NCBI GenBank assembly: GCA_009787775.1
Contig: WQSQ01000005.1
Coordinates: forward strand, 2,191 to 57,182
DNA from: Treponema sp.
GTDB taxonomy: Bacteria; Spirochaetota; Spirochaetia; Treponematales; Breznakiellaceae
Length of the DNA stretch: 54,992 nt
Direction: 5' to 3'
Shown: positions 19,500-28,522 of the stretch, in pieces
How the letters are laid out: each line of letters starts with the position of its first letter
Position numbering within the stretch: position 1 is the first letter of the stretch
Program-made: the position numbers and the translations under genes
Notes under the pieces: generated by a model
What the model was told of the DNA's origin: nothing
The model's input: the letters and a program-made list of their open reading frames with translations, nothing else
Databases searched by the model: none

Positions 19500-19504
19500 C
19501 CGAA

Positions 19505-22075
19505 TTATAAAAAAAATTGTTGTTTTTCTTTACAGCCAAGAATATTAATGATCAGTGCAGATGCCTCCGGCGATGTTTTTTCAAGCACATTTGTTTTAAT
19601 AATTTTGGTTTTTTGAGGTATCATAGGGAAGTAATTATCGCTTAAAAGGAGTTTTTGATTACTTTCAATCTCAACCATGCGGATCGGTTCAGCGGCTTTA
19701 ATATTAATTTGCCATCTGTTATCACCATTCTTTTCAATTTTCACCGATAACGGGCTGTAAATACCGTTAAATTCCGCGTAAGAACAGAAAAAAAGCATAT
19801 CATCAGCCAATAATAAATCATTAAAACAAGCGCAGACATAGATTATTTCTTCTGTCCGATCCTGTACTTTTTCATAAAGACCGCAAAGCCTGAAAACTTC
19901 CATAGGTTTTTCTGAATCACAGCCCGCTGCTTCAGCTGTGCCCACTGCTTCAGTTGTGCACACTTCTCTTGCCCAGTACCCCAGCTCCTTTCCTTCTTTG
20001 TTCATATGGAATACCTGCACATTGACTTTCCTGGATTCAGGGCCGTGGTTTGATAACATTACCGATATATCGCTGACATCACGGCGGGCAAAGACTGAAA
20101 CAGGCGCAAAGGCTCTTTTTACGGCATAATAGGACATCATCGGATAGCCGCAATAATCAACACAGCCGAACTGGAAAAGCGGGCCGCCTTTGTTAAATGA
20201 CCAGTAGATTATTCCGTTGTTATTTGGGCTGTTAAAACGGAGCATATTAAGCGCGTTATAATCCGCACGCATTTGCTCAATTTCAAGGCTGTGAAGATAT
20301 GCTCTTAAGCTTGAACTTTCAAACCAGTCGCTGTAGGGATATCTGTTTAAAAGACCAAGTGATGTCGTTTCCTTCCACTTTTCCGCCCAGTTTTTTCCCG
20401 CATACTCATCAACATCAATATCCATGATTTTTTTTAAGGTTTCAGACCTTGAATAACTTTCCTGCGTCCAGCAGGTTTCAGTAACAAAAAGCGGGTCTTT
20501 TGTGCTGTTGAAAAAATTTCCCCAGATATGGGATTCGCCTTCAACCGGGGACTGGCAGTTTTTCCCGCCATGGGGAGAGTTCGCGATATAAGGAAGTTCC
20601 GGACAGAGATTGGCGCTTATTTTACGGAGGTCTTCTGTAATAAGCCGCTCTCCGTAAAAGCGATCCGATGATTGTTTCCATCCCCAGCAATCCCAGCCTT
20701 CCCGGGTTTCATTGCCTCCGCAGATTACACATAACGAAGGATGAACCCTTATTTTTTTCATAATCCCGTTTGATTCGCCAAGGAACTCGTCTACCCACTC
20801 ATTGTCATAATCGGGATATTGATTGGAGTGAAGATAAAAATCCTGGAAAAGCATGATTCCTCTCCTGTCACACTCTTCATAAAAGAAATCATCTTCAACT
20901 ACTCCGCCGCCCCATATTCGAATCATATTGACATACTGATTTTCCAGCATTTCAAAAACTCTTATATATTCATCTTTGGAGCGGTAAGATTTAATATAAT
21001 CAAGCGGGATATGATTCTGCCCGTGTACAAAAACTTTACGTCCGTTGATTTTAAAATAAAAAGTATTCCTCCCGTTTTCATCCTGTGTGACAAGTTCGCT
21101 CCTTTTAATGCCGACTCTTTTATTAATTTCGTCCGTAGATTTTCCGTCCTGAAATATTTTTACATTTAGTAAATAAAGATTCGGCTCTCCGTAAAAGCGC
21201 GGCCACCAAAGATGAGGATTATCTATTACAAGGGGTATTTCCATATATTCAGATTCAACAGGAATCTCCGCATTAAAAACGTTCTTATTGTCAGGAGATG
21301 TGATCGATATTTTTGCGCGGAAAACTGCGTTGCATAATGTAAATGTGTTTTCTAATGGATTTTTTACAGATAAAAGTATTTTACATTCAGCGTAATTATT
21401 GTTACAGGCAACAGAAACTGTTCTTAAGCAGCAGTCAGTAATATACGCTCCGGAAAACATGATGAGGTTTACGCCTCGGACTATCCCCATGCCAAGAACG
21501 CCTGTTCCAAGGTTAAGAAGGCTTGACCCTGCAAAAAAACTGCGCTGATAACGGCGTATCAATGATTTACCCAAAGTACCTTCGACAGAACGTCCGTTAT
21601 TTAGGTGTTTTTCAGTTTCATCAATTTTAGAAGATATCATCCTTTCATGCGATTTAATTCTGACATACAGAATATTTTTTTCATTTGTTCTGAAAAACGT
21701 CGGTTCAACAAAAAAATCGTATGTTCTGTATGCGTTGGCAGTAATACCCTGCATTTTTCCGTTAAGCCAAATTTCACTGTAAGTATCAATTCCGTCAAAA
21801 CGAAGAAGAATATATTTCATTGTGTTAATGTTCTGCGGTGTATCAAACTCAGTTTTATAAAGCCAGTCGTTTTGAATTACCCATTGGGAATCAAAGGCGG
21901 CCTTGGTACTGCTGTAGGGATTTACAAGCTTCCCGGCCTTAACAAAATCATAGTGAACAGCGCCCGGAACACTTGCCGTGAACCACTTCCCGCCGCAATC
22001 GGGCATCAGATAATCCGCGCATTGCTCAAGCTGCATAACCTCCCAATTCATTTCCGATAAATTAACACTATTCAT
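19505..22075 (-). CDS. GH2 beta-mannosidase-like glycoside hydrolase
   Basis: NEKNILYVRIKSHERM, MIRIWGGGVVEDDFFYEECDRRGIMLFQDF, VICGGNETREGW, LFVTETCWTQESY; beta-mannosidase-type GH2 layout. Confidence 0.85.
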   Translation of the reverse strand: MNSVNLSEMNWEVMQLEQCADYLMPDCGGKWFTASVPGAVHYDFVKAGKLVNPYSSTKAAFDSQWVIQNDWLYKTEFDTPQNINTMKYILLRFDGIDTYSEIWLNGKMQGITANAYRTYDFFVEPTFFRTNEKNILYVRIKSHERMISSKIDETEKHLNNGRSVEGTLGKSLIRRYQRSFFAGSSLLNLGTGVLGMGIVRGVNLIMFSGAYITDCCLRTVSVACNNNYAECKILLSVKNPLENTFTLCNAVFRAKISITSPDNKNVFNAEIPVESEYMEIPLVIDNPHLWWPRFYGEPNLYLLNVKIFQDGKSTDEINKRVGIKRSELVTQDENGRNTFYFKINGRKVFVHGQNHIPLDYIKSYRSKDEYIRVFEMLENQYVNMIRIWGGGVVEDDFFYEECDRRGIMLFQDFYLHSNQYPDYDNEWVDEFLGESNGIMKKIRVHPSLCVICGGNETREGWDCWGWKQSSDRFYGERLITEDLRKISANLCPELPYIANSPHGGKNCQSPVEGESHIWGNFFNSTKDPLFVTETCWTQESYSRSETLKKIMDIDVDEYAGKNWAEKWKETTSLGLLNRYPYSDWFESSSLRAYLHSLEIEQMRADYNALNMLRFNSPNNNGIIYWSFNKGGPLFQFGCVDYCGYPMMSYYAVKRAFAPVSVFARRDVSDISVMLSNHGPESRKVNVQVFHMNKEGKELGYWAREVCTTEAVGTAEAAGCDSEKPMEVFRLCGLYEKVQDRTEEIIYVCACFNDLLLADDMLFFCSYAEFNGIYSPLSVKIEKNGDNRWQINIKAAEPIRMVEIESNQKLLLSDNYFPMIPQKTKIIKTNVLEKTSPEASALIINILGCKEKQQFFL

Positions 22076-22091
22076 TTCTCATTACTGGCTC

Positions 22092-22784
22092 CTAACTCTC
22101 TTTAAACCTGCTTCCCCACCAGGAAAAACATTTATTAAGCACTTTATCCATACGATCATTATCTTTGGCGCAGATTGCTTCATAAATGTTACGGTGATCT
22201 TTTGCGGCCTCTGTTACAACAAGGGGTTCAAGGCGATTATGCATAACATCAAAGAAAAGAGCCAGGGCAACTTCACCTGTTTTTATTATATAGGGGTTAT
22301 GGGTACAGTACAGAACCTCATTGTGAAAAAAAAGCTCATCTTCGGCTTCTGTAAACGCACTAGGGGATTTTTTTACTTTTTCTTCCAGAGCGATAACGGC
22401 GGCTTCCACTTTTTTTAAGTCATCATCTGTTGCGTGTTCCATGGCAAGATGCATATAGGCAGTCTCATATATAACCCTGAATTCAACAAGATATTCCGCG
22501 GTAAGCGGCAGAAGAGCAAGCTGTATTTCAAACGCGTTGGCTGCTCCTTCGCGAAGCGTATTGCAGATAAAAGTTCCATCGCCCTGCCTTGATTCCACCG
22601 CGCCAAGGCTTTCAAGCATTTTAAGGGCTTCCCTGACTGTCGAAATTCCGACTTCCATTTTATCCGCGAGTTCCCGCGCACCCGGAAGGCGATCACCAGG
22701 TTTAAACTCGCCTCTTTTTATGGCATCTACAATCTGAGCAAAAACCTGATCTGTGACTTTTTCCTTTTTTTTAATTGAAGTCAA
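22092..22784 (-). CDS. GntR/FadR-family transcriptional regulator
   Basis: N-terminal wHTH KRGEFKPGDRLPGARELADKMEVGISTVREALKMLESLGAVESRQGDGTFI; FCD-like C-terminus. Confidence 0.92.
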   Translation of the reverse strand: MTSIKKKEKVTDQVFAQIVDAIKRGEFKPGDRLPGARELADKMEVGISTVREALKMLESLGAVESRQGDGTFICNTLREGAANAFEIQLALLPLTAEYLVEFRVIYETAYMHLAMEHATDDDLKKVEAAVIALEEKVKKSPSAFTEAEDELFFHNEVLYCTHNPYIIKTGEVALALFFDVMHNRLEPLVVTEAAKDHRNIYEAICAKDNDRMDKVLNKCFSWWGSRFKES

Positions 22785-22822
22785 TCTAACCTTCCTCCGG
22801 GATCTATTATTTTATACATGAT

Positions 22823-23818
22823 TTACCTGTTTCTGGTATATACATCCCTTGCGGTAAGGCAGTTTAAAAGCTCCTTCCCTTCCCTGTACCGTCTGATGTT
22901 TTCGCAGATTATGTTAAGACCGGAAAGCGCAAGATCAGGAACTTCCGGCGTACAGTGCGGAGTCAGTACAAAATTGGGGAGGTCCCAAAGCGGGCTATCA
23001 TTTGAAAGAGGCTCTTGCGTAAAGACATCGCTTGCCGCCATTGCGATCGTTTTACTTAAAAGCGCTTTATAAAGAGCGTTTTCGTCAACCACTGCGCCGC
23101 GCGCCATGTTTACAAGGTACGCGGTTCTTTTCATAAGAGCCAATGTTCTTTCATTTATAAGGTGATATGTCTCGTCACAAAGACGAACTGTAAGAACAAC
23201 AATGTCGCTTTGTGCAAGAAGCTCGTTTATTGTATCACCGTTATCTGCAAACCACATTCTGTCAGCGCCAGGAGATGCCGACTGTATGCTTCTTGCGTAC
23301 CCTAAAACATTCATACCAAATGCTTTCGCGCGCGCGGCAAGAGCCTTTCCCGTGTGGCCCATACCGATAATACCTATGGTTTTTGAGTAAAGCCCCCGGC
23401 TTTCCCTATAAAGATTATTCCAGTTGTGATCGCGCTGCTGCTGTTCAAGAAGGCGCGAATTATAAATAAGCGAAAGCATAAGAAAGAAAATATGCTCCGC
23501 GAGAACAGAAGCTGAGCGGCCTGCGGATGAAGTAAGGAATATTCCCCTTTGGAAAATCTCAGGATGAGCGGAATTATTAACGCCCGAATGATCGCAGTGT
23601 ACCCACCTAAGGCAAAGCGAGGCGTCAAGTACTTCCCTGGAAATATCTCCTGCAAGAATCGCGGTGTCGGCATCCTTAATGCCGTTTATTACATTCGCTG
23701 TATCGTCATGAGCGGCTCTCGCGATTTCTGTCTGCGAACCCAGAGCCTCAATCAGTATATCCCAATGCCGACCTGAGTGAGGCAGACTTGTAAAGACTTT
23801 CTTTATTTCGCGTTCCAT
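22823..23818 (-). CDS. D-2-hydroxyacid dehydrogenase, NAD-binding
   Basis: GIIGMGHTGKALAARAKAFGM, VNMARGAVVDENALYKAL, PLWDLPNFVLTPH. Confidence 0.9.
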   Translation of the reverse strand: MEREIKKVFTSLPHSGRHWDILIEALGSQTEIARAAHDDTANVINGIKDADTAILAGDISREVLDASLCLRWVHCDHSGVNNSAHPEIFQRGIFLTSSAGRSASVLAEHIFFLMLSLIYNSRLLEQQQRDHNWNNLYRESRGLYSKTIGIIGMGHTGKALAARAKAFGMNVLGYARSIQSASPGADRMWFADNGDTINELLAQSDIVVLTVRLCDETYHLINERTLALMKRTAYLVNMARGAVVDENALYKALLSKTIAMAASDVFTQEPLSNDSPLWDLPNFVLTPHCTPEVPDLALSGLNIICENIRRYREGKELLNCLTARDVYTRNR

Positions 23819-23830
23819 ATTCTCCGGTAA

Positions 23831-25480
23831 TCAGGTAAAACTGCCGCGCTCCGAGGCCATTTTTTTCCCCATTTCGCGCAACAGGTATTTTTGTATCTTT
23901 CCGCTGGAGGTAAGAGGGTAACTGTCGACAAAGAACACATATTTTGGGATTTTAAAACGGCCGATTTTATCGCGGCAGAAATCGCGCACATCTTCTTCGG
24001 ACATTTTTATACCAGGATGCAGTATGATAAAAGCGCCGACCTCTTCGCCGTATTTTTCGCTCGCGATTCCCGCTACCTGCACATCCTTTATGCCGGGTAT
24101 GGTGTATAAAAAGTCCTCTACCTCTTTAGGCGAAATATTCTCCCCGCCGCGGATGATTAAATCCTTAATGCGCCCTGTAACCTTAAAATTACCGTCGGCG
24201 TTCTTTATTCCCTGATCGCCTGAATGGAGCCATCCGTCTTTATCAATACATGCTTCTGTTGCTTCAGGCATTTTATAGTAGCCTCTCATTGTATTATAAC
24301 CGCGGCAGCAAAACTCTCCGTGTGTGCCGTCAGGGCATTCATCGCCGGTTTCCGTGTTACGTATTGTAACCTCTACACCGGGAAGAGCGCGCCCTACTGT
24401 TTCCACTTTCACGATTATATCGTCATCGTAGCGGGTCTGAGTCATAACAGGAGACGATTCGGTTAATCCGTAGCAGATTGTCACCTCTTTCATGTGCATA
24501 AGGTCTATTACCTGGCGCATTGTCTCGATTGGACAGGGAGATCCAGCCATTATTCCTGTGCGAAGGCTTGAAAGATTAAACATTTTAAACATCGGATGAT
24601 TAAGCTCCGCGATAAACATTGTAGGAACTCCGTAAACCGCTGTGCATTTTTCCTTCTGAATGGTAGCAAGCACAAGAAGCGGATCGAACCATTCTATAAG
24701 AGCGGCGGTTGATCCGTGGGTAACAACCGCCATCATTCCAAGCACAAGGCCGAAACAATGAAACAGCGGAACCGGAAGGCATACAATATCTTTTTCCGTA
24801 AGGCGCTGATTATCTCCGATTCCCTGCCCGTTATTTAAAATATTTCTGTGAGTAAGCATTACTCCCTTTGGGAAACCCGTGGTGCCGGATGTATACTGCA
24901 TGTTCACTACATCGTTTCTGTCGAGAGAAGCTTCAATTTCGAGTAACTGGGTGGAATCTGTATGCTGACCCAAAAGCAAAAGCTCGCTGAAGCAGAACAT
25001 TCCCCTGTGTTTTTGCTGTCCTATATGAACGACATATTTTAAAAAGGGAAAATTCTCAGAATTGAGCTTGCCTCTTTGCGAGGTTTTTAATTCGGGGACA
25101 AGTTCATTTATCATCGCGATATAATCAGAATCGCGCCAGCCGTTTGTAAGACAGAGGCATACCATGTCCGACTGTTTTAATACAAACTCAAGTTCGTGAG
25201 TTTTATAACCTGTATTAATTGTAACAAGAACAGCGCCTATTCTCGCGCATGCGAAAAGCACCGTATTCCAATCAGGCACATTAGTCGCCCAGATGCCTAC
25301 ATGATCGCCTTTCTTTACGCCCATACCCAGAAGACCATTCGCGAAATCGTCTACCCTTTTGTCAAATTCCGAGTAAGTAAAACGAAGATTACGATCCGCG
25401 TAAATAATAAATTCGTGATCCGGATGAGCCTGTGTTTTGTCTCTTAAGACTTGAGACAGGGTTTTTTCAATATAGTCCAT
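23831..25480 (-). CDS. AMP-dependent acyl-CoA synthetase/ligase
   Basis: [72 protein letters not shown]. Confidence 0.93.
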   Translation of the reverse strand: MDYIEKTLSQVLRDKTQAHPDHEFIIYADRNLRFTYSEFDKRVDDFANGLLGMGVKKGDHVGIWATNVPDWNTVLFACARIGAVLVTINTGYKTHELEFVLKQSDMVCLCLTNGWRDSDYIAMINELVPELKTSQRGKLNSENFPFLKYVVHIGQQKHRGMFCFSELLLLGQHTDSTQLLEIEASLDRNDVVNMQYTSGTTGFPKGVMLTHRNILNNGQGIGDNQRLTEKDIVCLPVPLFHCFGLVLGMMAVVTHGSTAALIEWFDPLLVLATIQKEKCTAVYGVPTMFIAELNHPMFKMFNLSSLRTGIMAGSPCPIETMRQVIDLMHMKEVTICYGLTESSPVMTQTRYDDDIIVKVETVGRALPGVEVTIRNTETGDECPDGTHGEFCCRGYNTMRGYYKMPEATEACIDKDGWLHSGDQGIKNADGNFKVTGRIKDLIIRGGENISPKEVEDFLYTIPGIKDVQVAGIASEKYGEEVGAFIILHPGIKMSEEDVRDFCRDKIGRFKIPKYVFFVDSYPLTSSGKIQKYLLREMGKKMASERGSFT

Positions 25481-25484
25481 ATTT

Positions 25485-26060
25485 TTACACCGGTGTATAA
25501 ACTACAGCAAGAATCTTTACAGGATTATTATCCGCCGAGTACACCCTGTGCGGTACAATAGAGTCATAATAAACAGAATCGCCTGTTTTTAAAAATTCTT
25601 TATCCATTCCGTATTCAAGAGTGAGAGTTCCTTCCATTACGTGGATGAACTCCTCTCCTTCATGAGTGGATTTATCCTGCTGTGCGTCGGCTTCGATTGC
25701 CACAATAAACGGTTCCATATGCCTGCTGGACTTATCGGCGGCAAGCGCGTAAAAAGCCATTCCGTGATGCCCTGTGGCGGCGACGCCTTCGGGAAGCCCT
25801 GTTTTAAAGCGGCTTGAAGTATCTTCCGTTCTGCAGATAACAGGCCCCAGTTTATCATGATCGTCAAGAAGCGTGCCAAGGCGTACGCCAAGCCCCCTTG
25901 CGATTTTAATGAGCGGAGCAAGATCGGGAATATGCCCGTCATCTTCGATTCTCGCGACTAAGTCTGCCGATACGCCCGAGCGCTCAGACAGATCTTCCCG
26001 GCTGATTGAATAGGTTTTTCTGATTTCGGTGATTCTCTCGCCCAGTGAATGTGATGCCAT
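25485..26060 (-). CDS. XRE-family regulator with C-terminal cupin domain
   Basis: [57 protein letters not shown]; cupin [19 protein letters not shown]...[16 protein letters not shown]. Confidence 0.92.
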   Translation of the reverse strand: MASHSLGERITEIRKTYSISREDLSERSGVSADLVARIEDDGHIPDLAPLIKIARGLGVRLGTLLDDHDKLGPVICRTEDTSSRFKTGLPEGVAATGHHGMAFYALAADKSSRHMEPFIVAIEADAQQDKSTHEGEEFIHVMEGTLTLEYGMDKEFLKTGDSVYYDSIVPHRVYSADNNPVKILAVVYTPV

Positions 26061-26100
26061 AATGAGACAGTGTAGACATTAAAGGAATTATTTACAAGAG

Positions 26101-27195
26101 CTATTGCCGGTTAAGCATGCCAAACTTATAGCCGACTCCGACTCCAAAGACAAAATGATTATAATTAATAAACGAAGGATTGGGAGCAAGGTCGCCAAGA
26201 AAGTTTTTTATTGAGACTTCGCCCAAAGAGTACATAAAGTTAACATCAACAAAGAAGCTGCCGCTTGATCCACCCCGTACTCCGGCCTGAAGACCGCCCC
26301 CTGCAGCGAAATTGGGATATTTCTCAAACATGGGCGAGACAGTTAAAGGCATGGAAAAAGCCAGGTAAGGCTGGAGAAGTACATCTTCGGTTTTAATATT
26401 AAACTTAAACTGACCGCCCGCGGCCATGTTAAGGAAAAATATGTCTTCCGGGTCACCGTAATTAAGCCGGAAATTAAACCCCAGGCTTAATACTTTACTA
26501 AAATGCAGTTCAAGGCCGAGCGCAAGCCCCGGCTGAGGCAAAATAATATTGTTAAGGTGCTGAATGGATACAGGGTTTCCAATAGGCCCCATGTACGCAG
26601 CCTGCCCGCCGAATAAATCTTTGGAAGCAAGCGGGTAGAATGAAACCGGGTATTCGACAGAGGCGCTGAGGTACAGCCACTTATTCTGCCATTTCATGTC
26701 AGGCGGCAGGAATATCTCTCTTCTGTCGGGCGGTATGTACACGGTAGCCATCTGGAATAACGAGCGGTTGTATTCGTACATTTCGCCGAGATCGGTGAAA
26801 TAAAAGTCAAAGTAGAGGATTTCTCCGCCATCCGCGTTATTAATAAGGCTTATTCTGATTATGTACTGGTTATCATCCAAAGGCGCGGGATGTAAAACAC
26901 CTGCGCTGTCTTCAATCATGTGCTCGCTTACATCAAACTTAAACGTAAAAGCGGCGTCTTCCCTGTCTTCAGTAACTGTATAACCCGCTCCGGCGGCTTC
27001 TATTCTGAAGTTTTGAAGGAAAAAATTAAGATGCCCGCCTTCTTCCGCTGTTCCTTCGATAAAAAGGAACTCGTTCGGAAAAATCTGCTGCGCAAAAGCA
27101 GAAACCCCGGCCGCAGGACTTTTTTCCTGTTCCTCCTGGGAAAAAGAAGGATATGAAAGTGTAAAAATAACCATTAAAAACAACAGCTTTTTCAT
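26101..27195 (-). CDS. Predicted spirochaete outer-membrane beta-barrel protein of unknown function
   Basis: Signal peptide MKKLLFLMVIFTLSYPSFSQ; C-terminal half with alternating beta-strand pattern (VFGVGVGYKFGM). Confidence 0.6.
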   Translation of the reverse strand: MKKLLFLMVIFTLSYPSFSQEEQEKSPAAGVSAFAQQIFPNEFLFIEGTAEEGGHLNFFLQNFRIEAAGAGYTVTEDREDAAFTFKFDVSEHMIEDSAGVLHPAPLDDNQYIIRISLINNADGGEILYFDFYFTDLGEMYEYNRSLFQMATVYIPPDRREIFLPPDMKWQNKWLYLSASVEYPVSFYPLASKDLFGGQAAYMGPIGNPVSIQHLNNIILPQPGLALGLELHFSKVLSLGFNFRLNYGDPEDIFFLNMAAGGQFKFNIKTEDVLLQPYLAFSMPLTVSPMFEKYPNFAAGGGLQAGVRGGSSGSFFVDVNFMYSLGEVSIKNFLGDLAPNPSFINYNHFVFGVGVGYKFGMLNRQ

Positions 27196-27240
27196 TTCCG
27201 GCCTTCCGCCAAGTCAGTTCCTTTTTGGAGTACATTCTAA

Positions 27241-27269
27241 ATTATAGTATATTAACCGTAAAGATACAA
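27241..27269 (-). promoter_or_regulatory. Predicted promoter for the outer-membrane protein gene
   Basis: Minus strand TTGTAT - 17 nt - TATAAT. Confidence 0.4.
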
Positions 27270-27338
27270 ATGCAAGAAAAACAGCGAAACTTTACATAAA
27301 CTCCTTTATTTAAGAAGGATTTATGTAACTGCCGCCCC

Positions 27339-27478
27339 GTACAACAGGCTGTACCAGTCTTGTACTACATGTTGTAATAACCTTGTACAACAGACCGTAC
27401 CAGCCTTGTACAACAGAGTGTACCAGCTTTATACAACATGTTGTAATAGACTCTTATTTCAGTCTGTAATAGACCTTT
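27339..27478. repeat. Tandem array of six ~23-bp units, each with internal dyad symmetry
   Basis: GTACAACAGGCTGTACCAGTCTT / GTACTACATGTTGTAATAACCTT / GTACAACAGACCGTACCAGCCTT / GTACAACAGAGTGTACCAGCTTT / ATACAACATGTTGTAATAGACTCTT / ATTTCAGTCTGTAATAGACCTTT. Confidence 0.9.
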
Positions 27479-27604
27479 ATTTAAATCCTTCGCTTTACTC
27501 TCATTAAACCGTAACCGCCTGAGGTTCCATTTTAAATACCAAATAAACATCAATTAAAGGAAAAGAAAAATACAATTGGCATTATGGGCTTCATTCCGTT
27601 TACG

Positions 27605-28522
27605 TTAATAATAGGTAATCCTGTAATCTCCCCTGACGGTAAAACCGAGCCTTGTATAGAGACTGCGGGCGGCGGCGTTGGTTTTCTTGGCGAAGAGAGT
27701 TACTCCCCTGCCCTCGCCGATTAGCCCTGATATGAACTCGGTCGCCATTCTGCGCGCGATTCCCTGTCCGCGGAAATGCGGATGGACATAAACGCCTCCT
27801 ACCTGATAGCGCGTAAATGAGACCGCGCTTACGTTAATTTTCCCTACAAAGCGCCCGTTAAGCTGCGCGGCGAGAACCTTTCCTTTCGTGATTATTTGCG
27901 CTGTATTTATCCGGCTTGCCGCGGGGCTGAATATGGAACCTTTGGGCAGCACTTCCTCTTTTTCATAAGCGGTCTGAAGCGGCGCGACTGCGTCCAAATC
28001 GATCATGGCTGGAACGCGCAGGATAAGGCCCGAAGGGCCGCAGGAAAAACCCTTTTCATCAGGAGGCTTGTCCAGGCTCATGAGATCATAGTCGATTATA
28101 TCGGCGGTTTTACGCCCTGTTTTCCCTATTTCTTCTTCAAGGACGATTACTTCGCTCTTAAGCCCCTGCAATGAGTGCAGCGTCTTTAGCCGCAGGAAGC
28201 TCTTAAGGAATTTCATTTGAGGGATGCTGTCCGCGGTTCTGTCATACAGTGTGCCAAGCACGGGGATTACTGTACTTCCTGAGGCCATTACAAGGGCTTT
28301 AATTTCATCCTTCTTTCTGCGGAGTATCCAGACAGGGTCTTTGGCGCTTTTATTCCCCGCGGCGCTTTGTCTTAGGAGAAAGCGGCCGCACGCGCCTACA
28401 TAATCATTTTCGTTAACAGACAAAAATTCCTTCACAGGAAGAGAGTCGGCATTCTTCATTCTCCGCCATGAAAAACCGGTTTCCGTATCTGTGCCTTGCC
28501 GCCGCGTTTCATCACTGTTCAT
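27605..28522 (-). CDS. GNAT-family N-acetyltransferase (C-terminal GNAT domain)
   Basis: YQVGGVYVHPHFRGQGIARRMATEFISGLIGEGRGVTLFAKKTNAAARSLYTRLGF; start placed at MNSDETRR rather than the longer ORF start at 28669, which lies inside the GH3 gene. Confidence 0.8.
   Translation of the reverse strand: MNSDETRRQGTDTETGFSWRRMKNADSLPVKEFLSVNENDYVGACGRFLLRQSAAGNKSAKDPVWILRRKKDEIKALVMASGSTVIPVLGTLYDRTADSIPQMKFLKSFLRLKTLHSLQGLKSEVIVLEEEIGKTGRKTADIIDYDLMSLDKPPDEKGFSCGPSGLILRVPAMIDLDAVAPLQTAYEKEEVLPKGSIFSPAASRINTAQIITKGKVLAAQLNGRFVGKINVSAVSFTRYQVGGVYVHPHFRGQGIARRMATEFISGLIGEGRGVTLFAKKTNAAARSLYTRLGFTVRGDYRITYY

Noticed and set aside
27339-27478. Array as a CRISPR locus
   Set aside because: Units abut one another with gradual divergence; there are no constant repeats separated by unique spacers and no cas genes nearby.
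27365-27553. 62-aa ORF reading through the 23-bp array (GLLQTEIRVYYNMLYKAG...)
   Set aside because: Sequence is explained by non-triplet 23-bp repeats; no family, no convincing start context.
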